Of a stretch of DNA of 64,000 bases, positions 16,398 through 25,477 are shown piece after piece. Below the pieces are notes generated by a model that worked only from the letters and a program-made list of their open reading frames with translations, was not told the DNA's origin and ran no database searches. Position numbers and translations under genes: made by a program. This stretch comes from Eggerthella sp. CAG:298 (GTDB lineage: Bacteria > Actinomycetota > Coriobacteriia > Coriobacteriales > Eggerthellaceae): NCBI GenBank assembly GCA_000435675.1, contig FR895148.1, positions 112,958 through 176,957 of the forward strand. The letters run 5' to 3'. Every line of letters begins with the position of its first letter. Within the stretch, counting starts at the first letter, position 1.

Positions 16398-18110
16398 GTG
16401 GCAATGCTCGAGTCGATCGTAACCAACCAACCAAAGCTTTCCAAAGAAGAATACAAGCCCTACCACGATGCGCTCGTCGATCGCTTGGTGGTGCTTCAGC
16501 AAGAAGCCAAGAAGGCGGGCACGGGAGTGGTCGTGCTCTTTGAAGGATGGAAAGGGGCTGGCAAAGGAAGCCGTATCTCCGATCTTATCTACCATCTCGA
16601 TGCGCGTGGCGTTTCGGTCCATGTCACCGAAGATTTCGATCCAGCCGAAGCAGAGCGTACGCGCTCGAGCGACTTCGGTGCAACGGGCTACTATCCCACG
16701 ATGCAGCAGTTTTGGAAGGCGCTTGGTCCGCGAGATGCCATCACTATCTTTGACCGAGGCTGGTATTCGGCGCTCATCGACCACGTGTTCAACGAGATGC
16801 ACATCAACTCGAATAAGAAACGCAAGCGCGTGAAGAAACGTGCACGCCAGACGGTGGATGCTGCTGTCGAAGAGATCAAGGCATTCGAACGCCAGCTGGT
16901 CGATGACGGTTATATCGTGGTGAAGTTCTTCTTCCACATCACCGAGAAGACGCAGCGCGAACGTTTGCTGAAGCTCTACAACGACCCGGCCACCAGCTGG
17001 CGTGTTTCCGATCGCGATCTGCGCCAGATGCTCGACTATCCAGCTATCTACAAGCTCTATGATCAGCTCCTTGAATCGACCGACTTCGATGAGGCGCCTT
17101 GGACCTTGCTCGCCGCCGAGGATAAGCGCCGCGCTAATCTGGCAGTTGCGGAAGAGCTTGTGAATCTGCTCGAGTCGGTCACAACGAAAGAGAAGGACGC
17201 CGCTACCCTCGAAGCAGAGACGAAGGCAAAGGAGAATTCTGCGACCCAGGGTGATGAAAACGCCTATGTGGATGAGCGCAAGCGTACGCCTGAAGAGAAC
17301 GAACAGCTTCTTCTGGCTGCTCAAGAGCGCGTGCGGTTGGCTGAGCTCGAAGCCCCACAGGCTTCTGAATTCACCATCCAGCCTAACTATCCGCGCCTTG
17401 AGGAGGTCAACCATACGCTTTCTTTGAGCCGTGAAGATTACAAGCGTGAGCTCAAGGAACAGCAGAAGATATTGAACAAGCTCGAGCTTGAGATGTACAT
17501 CCATCGGGTGCCGATGATGATCATGTATGAGGGATGGGATGCTGCAGGCAAGGGCGGAAGCATCAAGCGCGTTGCGCAGGCGCTCGACGCTCGTTCCTAT
17601 ACGATCTTCACCTCGCCTGCGCCTACGAAGATCGAGCTTGCCCATCCGTTCCTGTGGCGCTATTGGACGCGTCTGCCGAAAGCGGGGCATGTGGGCATCT
17701 ATGACCGCAGCTGGTATGGCCGCGTGCTCGTCGAGCGTGTTGAAGGGTTCGCGAGCCCTTCCCAGTGGGCGCGTGCTTATGACGAGATCAACGAGTTTGA
17801 ACGCTCCATGATCGAATGGGGTGCGATCTTGCTCAAGTTCTGGGTGGATATCTCTCCCGAAACACAGCTCGAGCGTTTCGAGGCGCGCGAGAACAATCCC
17901 GATAAGCAATGGAAGATCACCGCTGAAGACTGGCGCAATCGCGATCGCTATCCTGAATATTATGCAGCCATTCAGGATATGTTCCGTCTTACCTCGACTC
18001 CTGAAGCACCGTGGATTATCCTTGAGAGCGATGACAAGTTCTATGCGCGCGTTAAGGCGCTCAAGACCATCAACCAGGCGCTTGAAGAGCGCTTGAAGGA
18101 ATTCAAGTGA
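16398..18110 (+). CDS. pap: Polyphosphate:AMP phosphotransferase (tandem PPK2)
   Basis: Uses polyphosphate to phosphorylate AMP to ADP. 570 residues with two PPK2 domains. The first has FEGWKGAGKGSRI as Walker A and IFDRGWYSALI as Walker B; the second has YEGWDAAGKGGSI and IYDRSWYGRVLVERVE, and is likely the active one since it keeps the consensus lid. A charged linker rich in Glu and Lys joins them. The start is taken as GTG 16398, 7 bases after AAGGGGG; ATG 16404 is possible and an upstream ATG at 16332 is unsupported. It is divergent from ppx, so synthesis, degradation and use of polyphosphate are encoded together. Confidence 0.92.
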   Translation: MAMLESIVTNQPKLSKEEYKPYHDALVDRLVVLQQEAKKAGTGVVVLFEGWKGAGKGSRISDLIYHLDARGVSVHVTEDFDPAEAERTRSSDFGATGYYPTMQQFWKALGPRDAITIFDRGWYSALIDHVFNEMHINSNKKRKRVKKRARQTVDAAVEEIKAFERQLVDDGYIVVKFFFHITEKTQRERLLKLYNDPATSWRVSDRDLRQMLDYPAIYKLYDQLLESTDFDEAPWTLLAAEDKRRANLAVAEELVNLLESVTTKEKDAATLEAETKAKENSATQGDENAYVDERKRTPEENEQLLLAAQERVRLAELEAPQASEFTIQPNYPRLEEVNHTLSLSREDYKRELKEQQKILNKLELEMYIHRVPMMIMYEGWDAAGKGGSIKRVAQALDARSYTIFTSPAPTKIELAHPFLWRYWTRLPKAGHVGIYDRSWYGRVLVERVEGFASPSQWARAYDEINEFERSMIEWGAILLKFWVDISPETQLERFEARENNPDKQWKITAEDWRNRDRYPEYYAAIQDMFRLTSTPEAPWIILESDDKFYARVKALKTINQALEERLKEFK

Positions 18111-18148
18111 TGCTTGCTTTGCTTTAAGAAGAGAGGATCGGTTGCTCT

Positions 18149-19018
18149 ATGTCCAAACCGAAGAACGATACTGCAAACGCGCGACCAAAGCGCAAGAAGA
18201 CCGCGCTCATCATCGCGATCGTGTTGCTCTTGATCGCGCTCGTTGCTGCTGGCGTGCTCGTTTTCCGCTACTGGTCCCAGCAGAATGCCTACCAAGAGCT
18301 CGAAACCTATGTAGAGGTCGAAGAGGATCCGAACGTGGTGAAGCTTTCCGACCTGAGCGCAGACTGGGACGCGCTGCGCAAGATCAACCCCGATATCGTA
18401 GGCTGGATCTATATCCCTGATAGCAAGATCAACTATCCCGTGGTGCAGGGACCAGATAATTCGAAGTACTTGGATACTGCTTTCAACGGTTCCGATGGTT
18501 GGTTCTCAAGTGCGGGAACCATCTTCATCGATGTGAAGAACGCGCCTGATTTCACCGACCGCAATACCTTCTTGTATGGGCACCACATGCGTGATGGATC
18601 GATGTTCGCCGCGCTCACCGACTGGGAGAACGACAAGGAATTCAACGAACATCGCGATATCTACATCCTCACGCCTGAAGGAAACTACTATGCGAAGTCC
18701 TTCTCGCTCTTGAAGACCAATGGCTCTGAGCCGATCGTGGTCACGCAATTCGCCTCCGATGAGACGTACCAAGACTACATTCAGAAGATGCTCAATCGCA
18801 GTATGGTCAACCAGGAGGGCGATGTCTTCACGGCCGATATGATCAAGCAGTCGTTCGCGCTCTGCACGTGCGAATACACGCGCAACGATGGCCGCGATCT
18901 GCTCTTCGCTACGGTAGTCGCCACGACCGTGCCCAACGATCCCTTCGTTCCCTGCGACCCAGATGCGATAACAGGACTCGGCAAAGATCAGTCGGTCACC
19001 TTTGGAACCGATGAGTAA
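18149..19018 (+). CDS. Class B sortase
   Basis: Membrane-anchored transpeptidase family that cleaves a C-terminal sorting signal and joins the protein to peptidoglycan or pilin. 289 residues: cytoplasmic Lys/Arg-rich start, one membrane helix (about 19-40), then the sortase domain. Seen: DIVGWIYIPDSKINYPVVQG, catalytic His in LYGHHMRDG, catalytic Cys in LCTCEYTRNDGRDLLF with the essential Arg after it. These fit class B rather than A or C. No substrate with a sorting motif is encoded nearby. GAGG lies about 13 bases before the ATG, a weak spacing. Confidence 0.9.
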   Translation: MSKPKNDTANARPKRKKTALIIAIVLLLIALVAAGVLVFRYWSQQNAYQELETYVEVEEDPNVVKLSDLSADWDALRKINPDIVGWIYIPDSKINYPVVQGPDNSKYLDTAFNGSDGWFSSAGTIFIDVKNAPDFTDRNTFLYGHHMRDGSMFAALTDWENDKEFNEHRDIYILTPEGNYYAKSFSLLKTNGSEPIVVTQFASDETYQDYIQKMLNRSMVNQEGDVFTADMIKQSFALCTCEYTRNDGRDLLFATVVATTVPNDPFVPCDPDAITGLGKDQSVTFGTDE

Positions 19019-19029
19019 TGCTCTACAAT
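19002..19029 (+). promoter_or_regulatory. Probable purMNH promoter
   Basis: TTGGAA (19002-19007), 16-base spacer, TACAAT (19024-19029), about 47 bases before purM; the -35 lies in the end of the sortase gene. A small GAGCG/CGCTC hairpin follows in the leader. Confidence 0.5.
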
Positions 19030-19075
19030 GAAGAGCGTATGTTTTGATCAACGCTCGCTAAGGACAAGGACGGAT

Positions 19076-20251
19076 ATGACTGACCGTATTCAAGTTGCGA
19101 TCACCGATGGTGAAACGAAATGGCCAAGCTGGACGAAGCAGGGTGGGGGAACCACCTATGCCGATGCCGGAGTCGATACCGCTGAAGGCGCACGTGCGGT
19201 CGATGCGATCAAAGACGCTGTTCACCGTACGTATCGCAATGAAGTAGTGGGCGATATCGGTGGCTTTGGCGGGCTTTTCTCCATTGCCGCAGCCAAGCAG
19301 ATGGCCGATCCGCTGCTCGTTTCGGGTACCGACGGTGTGGGCACGAAGATCCAGCTGGCAAAGCTTGCGAACAAGCACAATACGGTCGGCATCGATCTGG
19401 TCGCCATGTGCGTGAACGATATCCTGGCTACGGGTGCCGAACCGCTCTTCTTCCTCGACTACATCGCAGTAGGGAAGCTCAAGAGCGAAGCGGTCTCCGA
19501 GATCGTTTCTGGCATCGCCGATGGTTGCGAGATGGCAGGCTGTGCACTCATCGGTGGCGAGATGGCCGAGCATCCTGGCGTTATGGATCCTAACGAGTAT
19601 GACCTTTCAGGCTTTACCGTGGGTATCGTCGATCGACCTGCCATGATCGGACCTGCACGTGTTCAAGATGGCGATGTGCTGATCGGTCTTGCTTCTTCTG
19701 GACTTCATTCGAATGGCTATTCGCTTGCGCGCAAGGTGTGTACGGAAGGCAAGACGCTCTACGAGCTCACCATCGCACGTGACGAGCTTGAAGGAGATAG
19801 TGTGCTCGATGCGCTGCTCGAACCAACACGCATCTATGTGAAATCCATCCGTTCGGTGCTCTTGCAGTGTCCTGGCGCTATCCATTCGCTCGCGCATATC
19901 ACCGGTGGTGGCATTACGGAAAATCTCAACCGCGCACTTCCTTCTACGCTCGATGCAGAGATCCAAGTGGGCAGTTGGAATATGGTTCCGATCCTTCCTT
20001 GGGTTTGCCGTGCAGCTCACTTGAATGAAACTGAAGCGCTCAAGACCTTCAACATGGGTCTTGGCATGATCCTCGCGGTCGCTCCTCAAAAAGCAGACGA
20101 GGTTGCACAGTTGCTGGCTGAAGCAGGCGAAGAAGTCTACATCGTTGGCCAGGTCGTCCCTGGTGTAGGCAAAGTGGTCTACCTCGATGAAGAAGAGCTG
20201 TTCGCTGCATATTCCGAAGACGAAGAGAGCGAAGAAGACGAGCGCATCTAG
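19076..20251 (+). CDS. purM: Phosphoribosylformylglycinamidine cyclo-ligase
   Basis: Closes the imidazole ring to give AIR, with ATP, in purine synthesis. 391 residues, about 45 longer than the usual PurM: 25 extra at the N-terminus before YADAGVDTAEGARAVDAIK, and an acidic tail rich in Glu and Asp. Core motifs GDIGGFGGLF, SGTDGVGTKIQLA, MCVNDILATGAEPLFFLDY, GGEMAEHPGVM and HITGGGITENL are intact. ATG 19076 has AAGGA 5 bases upstream. It leads a purM-purN-purH set. Confidence 0.95.
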   Translation: MTDRIQVAITDGETKWPSWTKQGGGTTYADAGVDTAEGARAVDAIKDAVHRTYRNEVVGDIGGFGGLFSIAAAKQMADPLLVSGTDGVGTKIQLAKLANKHNTVGIDLVAMCVNDILATGAEPLFFLDYIAVGKLKSEAVSEIVSGIADGCEMAGCALIGGEMAEHPGVMDPNEYDLSGFTVGIVDRPAMIGPARVQDGDVLIGLASSGLHSNGYSLARKVCTEGKTLYELTIARDELEGDSVLDALLEPTRIYVKSIRSVLLQCPGAIHSLAHITGGGITENLNRALPSTLDAEIQVGSWNMVPILPWVCRAAHLNETEALKTFNMGLGMILAVAPQKADEVAQLLAEAGEEVYIVGQVVPGVGKVVYLDEEELFAAYSEDEESEEDERI

Positions 20252-20289
20252 TGGCTTCTTCGAACACTTTCATTTATGAAGGAGAACAC

Positions 20290-20931
20290 ATGAGTGAAGA
20301 TCTACAATCCGCTGGAACCGAGCCGCTCAAGATAGGTGTGCTCATCAGCGGAAGCGGCACCAACCTCCAGGCGCTCATCGATGCGATCGATGCCGGCACG
20401 CTTGCTGCGAAGATCGTGATCGTCATCTCTTCGAAGCCTGAAGCAAAAGGGCTTCTGCGCGCACAGAAAGCAGGCATCCAGACGCTTTCGCTCAACGCGT
20501 CCGTTTATGAGAACGCGCGCGTTGCCAATACGCTCATCGCTGAAGAGCTTCAGCGTGCCGGTGCAGAGTATGTGGTCATGGCTGGCTACATGCGCAAGGT
20601 GACCGAAGAGATACTGCACGCATTCCCTGATCGCGTCGTCAATCTACATCCAGCACTGTTGCCCTCGTTCGTGGGCGCGCATGCGATCCGTGATGCGTTC
20701 GAATCTGGTGTGAAGGTCACGGGCGTTACCGTTCATTTCGCTAACGAAGAGTACGATCGCGGTCCGATCATCGCGCAGCGTGCGGTGAGCATCGAAGAAG
20801 AAGACACGCTCGAAACCCTTGAAGAGCGCATCCATGAGGTAGAGCATGTGATACTTCCTGAAGTTGTCCAGCTCATTTCAGAAGGACGTGTTGAGGTGCG
20901 TCCGAATCGTACGGTCCATATTGCAAGATAA
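20290..20931 (+). CDS. purN: Phosphoribosylglycinamide formyltransferase
   Basis: Transfers formyl from 10-formyl-THF to GAR in purine synthesis. 213 residues. Motifs: KIGVLISGSGTNLQALIDAI, the catalytic Asn and His in NLHPALLPSF, and the catalytic Asp region HFANEEYDRGPII. ATG 20290 follows GAAGGAGA at 5 bases; the in-frame ATG at 20251 overlaps the purM stop and has weaker support. Confidence 0.96.
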   Translation: MSEDLQSAGTEPLKIGVLISGSGTNLQALIDAIDAGTLAAKIVIVISSKPEAKGLLRAQKAGIQTLSLNASVYENARVANTLIAEELQRAGAEYVVMAGYMRKVTEEILHAFPDRVVNLHPALLPSFVGAHAIRDAFESGVKVTGVTVHFANEEYDRGPIIAQRAVSIEEEDTLETLEERIHEVEHVILPEVVQLISEGRVEVRPNRTVHIAR

Positions 20932-20963
20932 CCAGCGTTCCCAAAGATCCTAAGGAGTTATTC

Positions 20964-22532
20964 ATGGCAGATCCAATCATCAAACGCGCATTGCTCTCGG
21001 TCACCGACAAGACTGGCATCACCGAATTCGCTTCGGCTCTCGTGAAGGAATTCGGTGTTGAGATCATCTCGACTGGCGGTACGGCACGCGTGCTCGAAGA
21101 AGCGGGCATTCCCGTCACGTCGATCGATGCGGTCACGGAGTTCCCTGAGATGATGGATGGGCGCGTGAAGACGCTGCATCCGCGCGTACACGGTGGCTTG
21201 CTCGCCCGTCGCGATCTTGAGAGCCACATGAACGAGGCGAAAGAGCATGGCATCGAGATGATCGACATGGTCGTGGTGAATCTCTATGAATTCCAGAAGA
21301 CGGTCGCAAGTGGTGCCGATTTCGCTGAGTGCATCGAGAACATCGATATCGGAGGTCCTTCGATGCTGCGCAGTGCGGCGAAGAATTTCGCTTCGGTCGC
21401 GGTGGTTACCGATCCTAACGCTTATGATGCAGTGCTCGAAGAGATGCGTGCTCACAATGGCGCGACCACTTATGAAACGCGCCTTAAGTTCGCGTTCGAT
21501 GTGTTCAACACCACCGCGCAATACGATGGCGCTATCGCTGCCTGGCTCACGAAAGAGATCAACCCTGCAGTCGTATTCCCCGAGATGAGGTCCTTGAATC
21601 TTTCGAAAGCACAAGATCTGCGTTACGGCGAGAACCCGCACCAAAGCGCAGCATTCTTCCGCGTGGTCGATTACCCGAATGCAGCAACGAGCTTGGCGTA
21701 TGCGCAGCAGCTGCAGGGCAAAGAACTCTCTTATAACAACTACCTCGATCTTGATGCAGCATGGACGGCGGTTCGTGAATACGACGAGCCTGCTTGCGTG
21801 ATCGTCAAGCACCTCACGCCATGCGGTGTTGCGGTCGATACCGATGTGATCTCTGCCTATGTGCGCGCTCATGAGGCAGATCCAGTGTCGGCGTATGGCG
21901 GCGTCATCGCGTTCAATCGTCCGATCAACGCTGAAGTGGTCGTCAAGATTTTCGACAACAAGCAGTTCGTCGAAGCCATCATCGCTCCTGAGTTCTCGCT
22001 TGATGCGGTCGATATGTATACCGCCAAGCCCAACACGCGTTTGTTGCAGACCGGTGGCGTGAACCCCGCAGGTCAAACCGTTGAATATCGTTCGGTCGAA
22101 GGCGGCTTGCTCTGCCAAGAATCCGACGCAGTTGCAGAAGAGACCGATACCTTCACGGTGGCCACGAAGCGCGTTCCCACCGAAGAGGAGATGAAGGACC
22201 TCATCTTCGCTTGGAAAGCAGTGAAGTCGGTCAAGTCGAACGCGATCCTCATCGCTAAGGACGAAGTGAACGTTGGCGTGGGTGGCGGTCAGCCGAACCG
22301 CGTGAATTCAGCGCGCATCGCTGTCGAACAGGCAGGTGATAAAGCGAAGGGCGCCGTCGCAGCATCCGATGCCTTCTTCCCGTTCCGCGACGGGCTCGAC
22401 ACCCTTGCTGAAGCAGGCGTTACTGCTATCATCCAGCCAGGTGGCTCGATCCGCGACGAAGAAGTGATCGAAGCAGCCAATGAGCACGGTATCGCCATGG
22501 TGTTCACGGGCCATCGTCACTTCCGCCACTAG
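20964..22532 (+). CDS. purH: Bifunctional AICAR transformylase / IMP cyclohydrolase
   Basis: Carries out the last two steps to IMP. 522 residues: an N-terminal MGS-like cyclohydrolase domain (SVTDKTGITEFA, STGGTARVL, TLHPRVHGGLLARR) and a C-terminal transformylase (RYGENPHQSAAF, KHLTPCGVA, ending RHFRH as in the family). AAGGAG lies 7 bases before the ATG. Downstream, 22533-22601 shows only a weak 6-base-pair inverted repeat, no clear terminator. Confidence 0.97.
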   Translation: MADPIIKRALLSVTDKTGITEFASALVKEFGVEIISTGGTARVLEEAGIPVTSIDAVTEFPEMMDGRVKTLHPRVHGGLLARRDLESHMNEAKEHGIEMIDMVVVNLYEFQKTVASGADFAECIENIDIGGPSMLRSAAKNFASVAVVTDPNAYDAVLEEMRAHNGATTYETRLKFAFDVFNTTAQYDGAIAAWLTKEINPAVVFPEMRSLNLSKAQDLRYGENPHQSAAFFRVVDYPNAATSLAYAQQLQGKELSYNNYLDLDAAWTAVREYDEPACVIVKHLTPCGVAVDTDVISAYVRAHEADPVSAYGGVIAFNRPINAEVVVKIFDNKQFVEAIIAPEFSLDAVDMYTAKPNTRLLQTGGVNPAGQTVEYRSVEGGLLCQESDAVAEETDTFTVATKRVPTEEEMKDLIFAWKAVKSVKSNAILIAKDEVNVGVGGGQPNRVNSARIAVEQAGDKAKGAVAASDAFFPFRDGLDTLAEAGVTAIIQPGGSIRDEEVIEAANEHGIAMVFTGHRHFRH

Positions 22533-22601
22533 GGAGCGCAAGCAACTAAGAACGCTTAAGGCCTGCTTGATTCAATATTCAGCAGTATTCAGGGTCTCTC
22601 A

Positions 22602-23480
22602 TCACTCATTTTCGGAGTGGTGGGAGACCTTCTGTTTGAGCGTGCCGATATGACGCCCATGATCGACGAAGTTCTTGATATCGAAACCGAACGCAAGGGC
22701 CACGAACGCGATGAGGATGATCCCGACTGGTCCATTGGCAACGGGCATGAAGACGAACGCGAGCAAGAGCAGTGGTAGCACCAAGAAGCTGCTGAAGACA
22801 CCAAGACGCTTGTAGACACCTTGCGCGATCGAGATGATGAAGTAGAGATAGCAACCCAGCGCAGGCACCGAGAAGAGGATGCATGCTGCGAGGATCGCGA
22901 TCTTCACCGCAAAGACCTCAAGGTCGCTGCGGAGCGACCGTTTCTCTTCTTCGAGCATCTGTTCGGGCGTGCGCGTTTGCCCGAAGGGGGAGAAGTCGAA
23001 GGGGATCGACCCGGTGAAAGGATTCGACGTGCTGAAGGGATTATCGGCGCGATTCCCACCAAACGGGTTTCCACCAGATGAACCTTCTTTGCCGCTCGAG
23101 CGATAGGTGTGGGGGTTGCCCTGGGCATCCCAGGTGGTCCATACGAAATCAACACCCGAGAAGGGCCAACCAGCAAAGGGGTTATCGCCCTGCGGGTTCT
23201 GCCCATTTCCATTGGGGCGCGTATAGGGCTGATAGGTGAAAGGTGCTCCATACGGTGTTCCCGCAGTAGAGTATTCGGGCGTCCATTTACGTGAGAGCAG
23301 CACATCGCGCGCTTCATTGATGAGCTTGGTCTTCTCCTCTGCTTTTGCGCGTGCTGCTGCGTCCGCACCGAATTTGTCGGGGTGGTTTTCGATGACGAGC
23401 TTACGATGAGCTTTCTTGATGTCGTCATCGCTTGCGCCGTCTTGCAGCCCTAATATGTTAAGTGCTTCAGACTTCTTCAT
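22602..23480 (-). CDS. DnaJ-domain membrane protein, function unknown
   Basis: 292 residues. An N-terminal J-domain (about 3-65) with KKAHRKLVIENHPDKFG carries the HPD signature that stimulates a DnaK ATPase. A Gly/Pro/Asn/Phe-rich linker follows (about 75-180), then three hydrophobic segments (about 200-280: ILAACILFSVPALGCYLYF, FLVLPLLLLAFVFM, IILIAFVALAFGF). Not a DnaJ chaperone: zinc and C-terminal domains are missing. It probably recruits DnaK to the membrane (inference). The start is ATG 23480, or GTG 23489; a TATAGT seven bases upstream of the ATG suggests a leaderless message. Confidence 0.8.
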   Translation of the reverse strand: MKKSEALNILGLQDGASDDDIKKAHRKLVIENHPDKFGADAAARAKAEEKTKLINEARDVLLSRKWTPEYSTAGTPYGAPFTYQPYTRPNGNGQNPQGDNPFAGWPFSGVDFVWTTWDAQGNPHTYRSSGKEGSSGGNPFGGNRADNPFSTSNPFTGSIPFDFSPFGQTRTPEQMLEEEKRSLRSDLEVFAVKIAILAACILFSVPALGCYLYFIISIAQGVYKRLGVFSSFLVLPLLLLAFVFMPVANGPVGIILIAFVALAFGFDIKNFVDHGRHIGTLKQKVSHHSENE

Positions 23481-23631
23481 GCTCTTCACTATATCGGATA
23501 ATCAAGACGAAGAGCCTGTTGGTGATTTTCTCCAGCTCGTTTCTACAAATACGTTACGGGCTCGTGAGCTTGTGCTGGGGTAACGCTCTTATGCCAAAAC
23601 GCGTCTTTAGCAAGGCTCGCTTCGCAAGACC

Positions 23632-23661
23632 TTCATAATAAAAAACAAGGTCGTGTAAAAT
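23632..23661 (+). promoter_or_regulatory. Possible promoter of the YbhN-like gene
   Basis: TTCATA (23632-23637), 18-base spacer, TAAAAT (23656-23661), in the divergent gap 23490-23754, which otherwise holds nothing I recognise. Moderate match only. Confidence 0.35.
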
Positions 23662-23754
23662 AGAGACGACAAAAGGGGCATGCGCTTCGGGCGCTGTGCG
23701 CAAGTTGTCTGAAACGCCATTCAAAAACGAACACCAAAACGAAGCGAAGGCACC

Positions 23755-25374
23755 ATGAAAAAAGCGATAATCATACTTCTTGTTATCGTCGCTGCGTGTT
23801 TTCTTTGCGCCAATCTCAATTACATCATGAGCATCATCGATGCGATGCAGGGCGGTGCGCTCATTCCGCTCGTCGTCGCCTGCATCATCATGGTCGCGCG
23901 TCATGTCGTGCAGGCTATGTCATACAACGAAGCCTTCGGTGCCGTTGGTCAGAAGACTGGACTTTGGCACAATATCGTGCTCATCTTCTCTCTCGTGTTC
24001 ATCAATACCTTCTGCTTGTTCTCGGGCGCGACCGGTGTTGCATTCATCATCGATGATGCCCACCGCAAAGGTCTTGATATAGGCACATCCACGAGTGGCG
24101 CGATCCTTTCTCAGATCGGGTATTTCGCGGCGGTCTTCATCATCTCGATCATCGGTTTCACCACGATGCTCATCGCAGGCACGATGAACGTGGTCTTCTT
24201 GATAGGCGGCCTCCTTCTTGCCGGAACCTTGCTCGTGTTGGTGAGCTTCTTCTTGCTCGGTTTCTACAAACCTGGTTGGCTCGTGAAGGTGTTCCGCGTA
24301 GTCGAGAACGCGATCAACAAGGTGATCGGTATCGCAAAGCGCCATCTCCCTAAGAACTGGGGGAAGGCTGCGGCGCAGTCGTTCATCAATTCGGCGCTCG
24401 TGCTCGCGCACAACCCTAAGGGTGCCATCATCACGGTCTTCTATGCGGCTGCTTCTGCGCTTCTGAACATGGCCTGCTTGATCGCGATCGGTGTGGCTTT
24501 TGGTTTCGACAATGTGGCAGCGCTCGTTGCGGCGTTCTCTGTAGCGGCCATCGCCGTCATCTTGAGCCCCACACCGCAGGGCGTTGGCGTGGTCGAGGCA
24601 GCCATCGCAGCCATCCTCACCAGCGCGGGTTGTTCGCTTTCGGTAGCAACCGCTATTGCTCTTGTCTATCGCGGCATCATGTTCTGGATCCCGTTCTGCA
24701 TCGGTGCGGTGCTGCTTTCACAATCGGGTTTCTTCAAGGCGAAGAAGGACACCACCACCGAAGGCAAACGCAAGGATATCGGCTGGATCGCTGGTACGCT
24801 CGTGATCATCTGCGCAGCGGTGAATCTCATCATGCCCTTCATGCCGAATGTGGCAGAAACATACAGTCTGCTCACGCAGTGGATCAACATCTCGAATGTA
24901 GTTGGTGGACCGCTGCTCGTCCTCACGAGCATCGTCCTGCTCGTTTTGGGTGTTGGGCTTGTGTTCCGCTTCAGGCTTGCTTGGGTGTTCGCCATCTCGC
25001 TCATCTTCTTGCTCGCTGGTTTCGAGTTCGTCTTCCAAGAGACCGTCAAGGTTGCGATCCCCATGGCACTACTGGGGCTGTGGCTCTTCTGGAAGCGCGA
25101 TGCCTTCTCTGAGCCGCTTTCGCGCGACCGGATCAAAGAGCGCTCGGAGCGCAAGAAGCAGGCCATGAATGAAGGCACCCACCTTGAGAAGATCGAAGAA
25201 TCCACGGGAGAATCTCTGGAAGGAACCTCCGAAGAAACGAAACTTTTGGAGGTTCCGATCGAAGTAGGGCCTGAAGGGTGCGATACGCCACTCGAGGCAG
25301 ATGCGCACGATGAAAAGCTCACCCAAGCGAAGCTTGAAACGGACATCAAGACCGCGCTGAAAGATAACGCCTGA
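23755..25374 (+). CDS. YbhN/LPG-synthase transmembrane-region family protein
   Basis: A polytopic membrane protein of 539 residues of the family named after the flippase region of lysylphosphatidylglycerol synthase (AglD/YbhN-like). About ten to twelve membrane segments; the conserved loop SPTPQGVGVVEAAIAAIL lies near residue 265-285. No aminoacyl-transferase domain follows, so it is not a complete MprF. The C-terminal 90 residues are a charged, acidic, probably cytoplasmic tail. GAAGG lies just before the ATG. Substrate unknown; lipid-linked transport is the usual guess. Confidence 0.8.
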   Translation: MKKAIIILLVIVAACFLCANLNYIMSIIDAMQGGALIPLVVACIIMVARHVVQAMSYNEAFGAVGQKTGLWHNIVLIFSLVFINTFCLFSGATGVAFIIDDAHRKGLDIGTSTSGAILSQIGYFAAVFIISIIGFTTMLIAGTMNVVFLIGGLLLAGTLLVLVSFFLLGFYKPGWLVKVFRVVENAINKVIGIAKRHLPKNWGKAAAQSFINSALVLAHNPKGAIITVFYAAASALLNMACLIAIGVAFGFDNVAALVAAFSVAAIAVILSPTPQGVGVVEAAIAAILTSAGCSLSVATAIALVYRGIMFWIPFCIGAVLLSQSGFFKAKKDTTTEGKRKDIGWIAGTLVIICAAVNLIMPFMPNVAETYSLLTQWINISNVVGGPLLVLTSIVLLVLGVGLVFRFRLAWVFAISLIFLLAGFEFVFQETVKVAIPMALLGLWLFWKRDAFSEPLSRDRIKERSERKKQAMNEGTHLEKIEESTGESLEGTSEETKLLEVPIEVGPEGCDTPLEADAHDEKLTQAKLETDIKTALKDNA

Positions 25375-25422
25375 TTTTGCTCCTTTGGTGCACTTGAAAG
25401 CGCTCCTGAATAGTACTTGCGC

Positions 25423-25428
25423 TATACT
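25423..25428 (+). promoter_or_regulatory. Possible -10 of the leuCDB promoter
   Basis: TATACT 50 bases before leuC. No good -35 at 17 bp; TTGAAA lies 23 bp upstream. An AGCGC/GCGCT inverted repeat brackets the spacer and could be an operator. Confidence 0.3.
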
Positions 25429-25477
25429 GATTTAGTTTTCCATTTGCACAAAAACTATCGCAAGAAAAGGAGCGCAT

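Noticed and set aside
16392..17909. Long open frame (505 codons) on the minus strand across pap
   Set aside because: It mirrors the codon pattern of pap; no ribosome binding site and no recognisable protein motifs.
20958..22118. 386-codon minus-strand frame across purH
   Set aside because: Shadow frame, His/Arg/Asp-rich as expected from complement of conserved codons.
22540..22575. CAAGCA/TGCTTG repeat after purH as a terminator
   Set aside because: Only six pairs, long loop and no T run.
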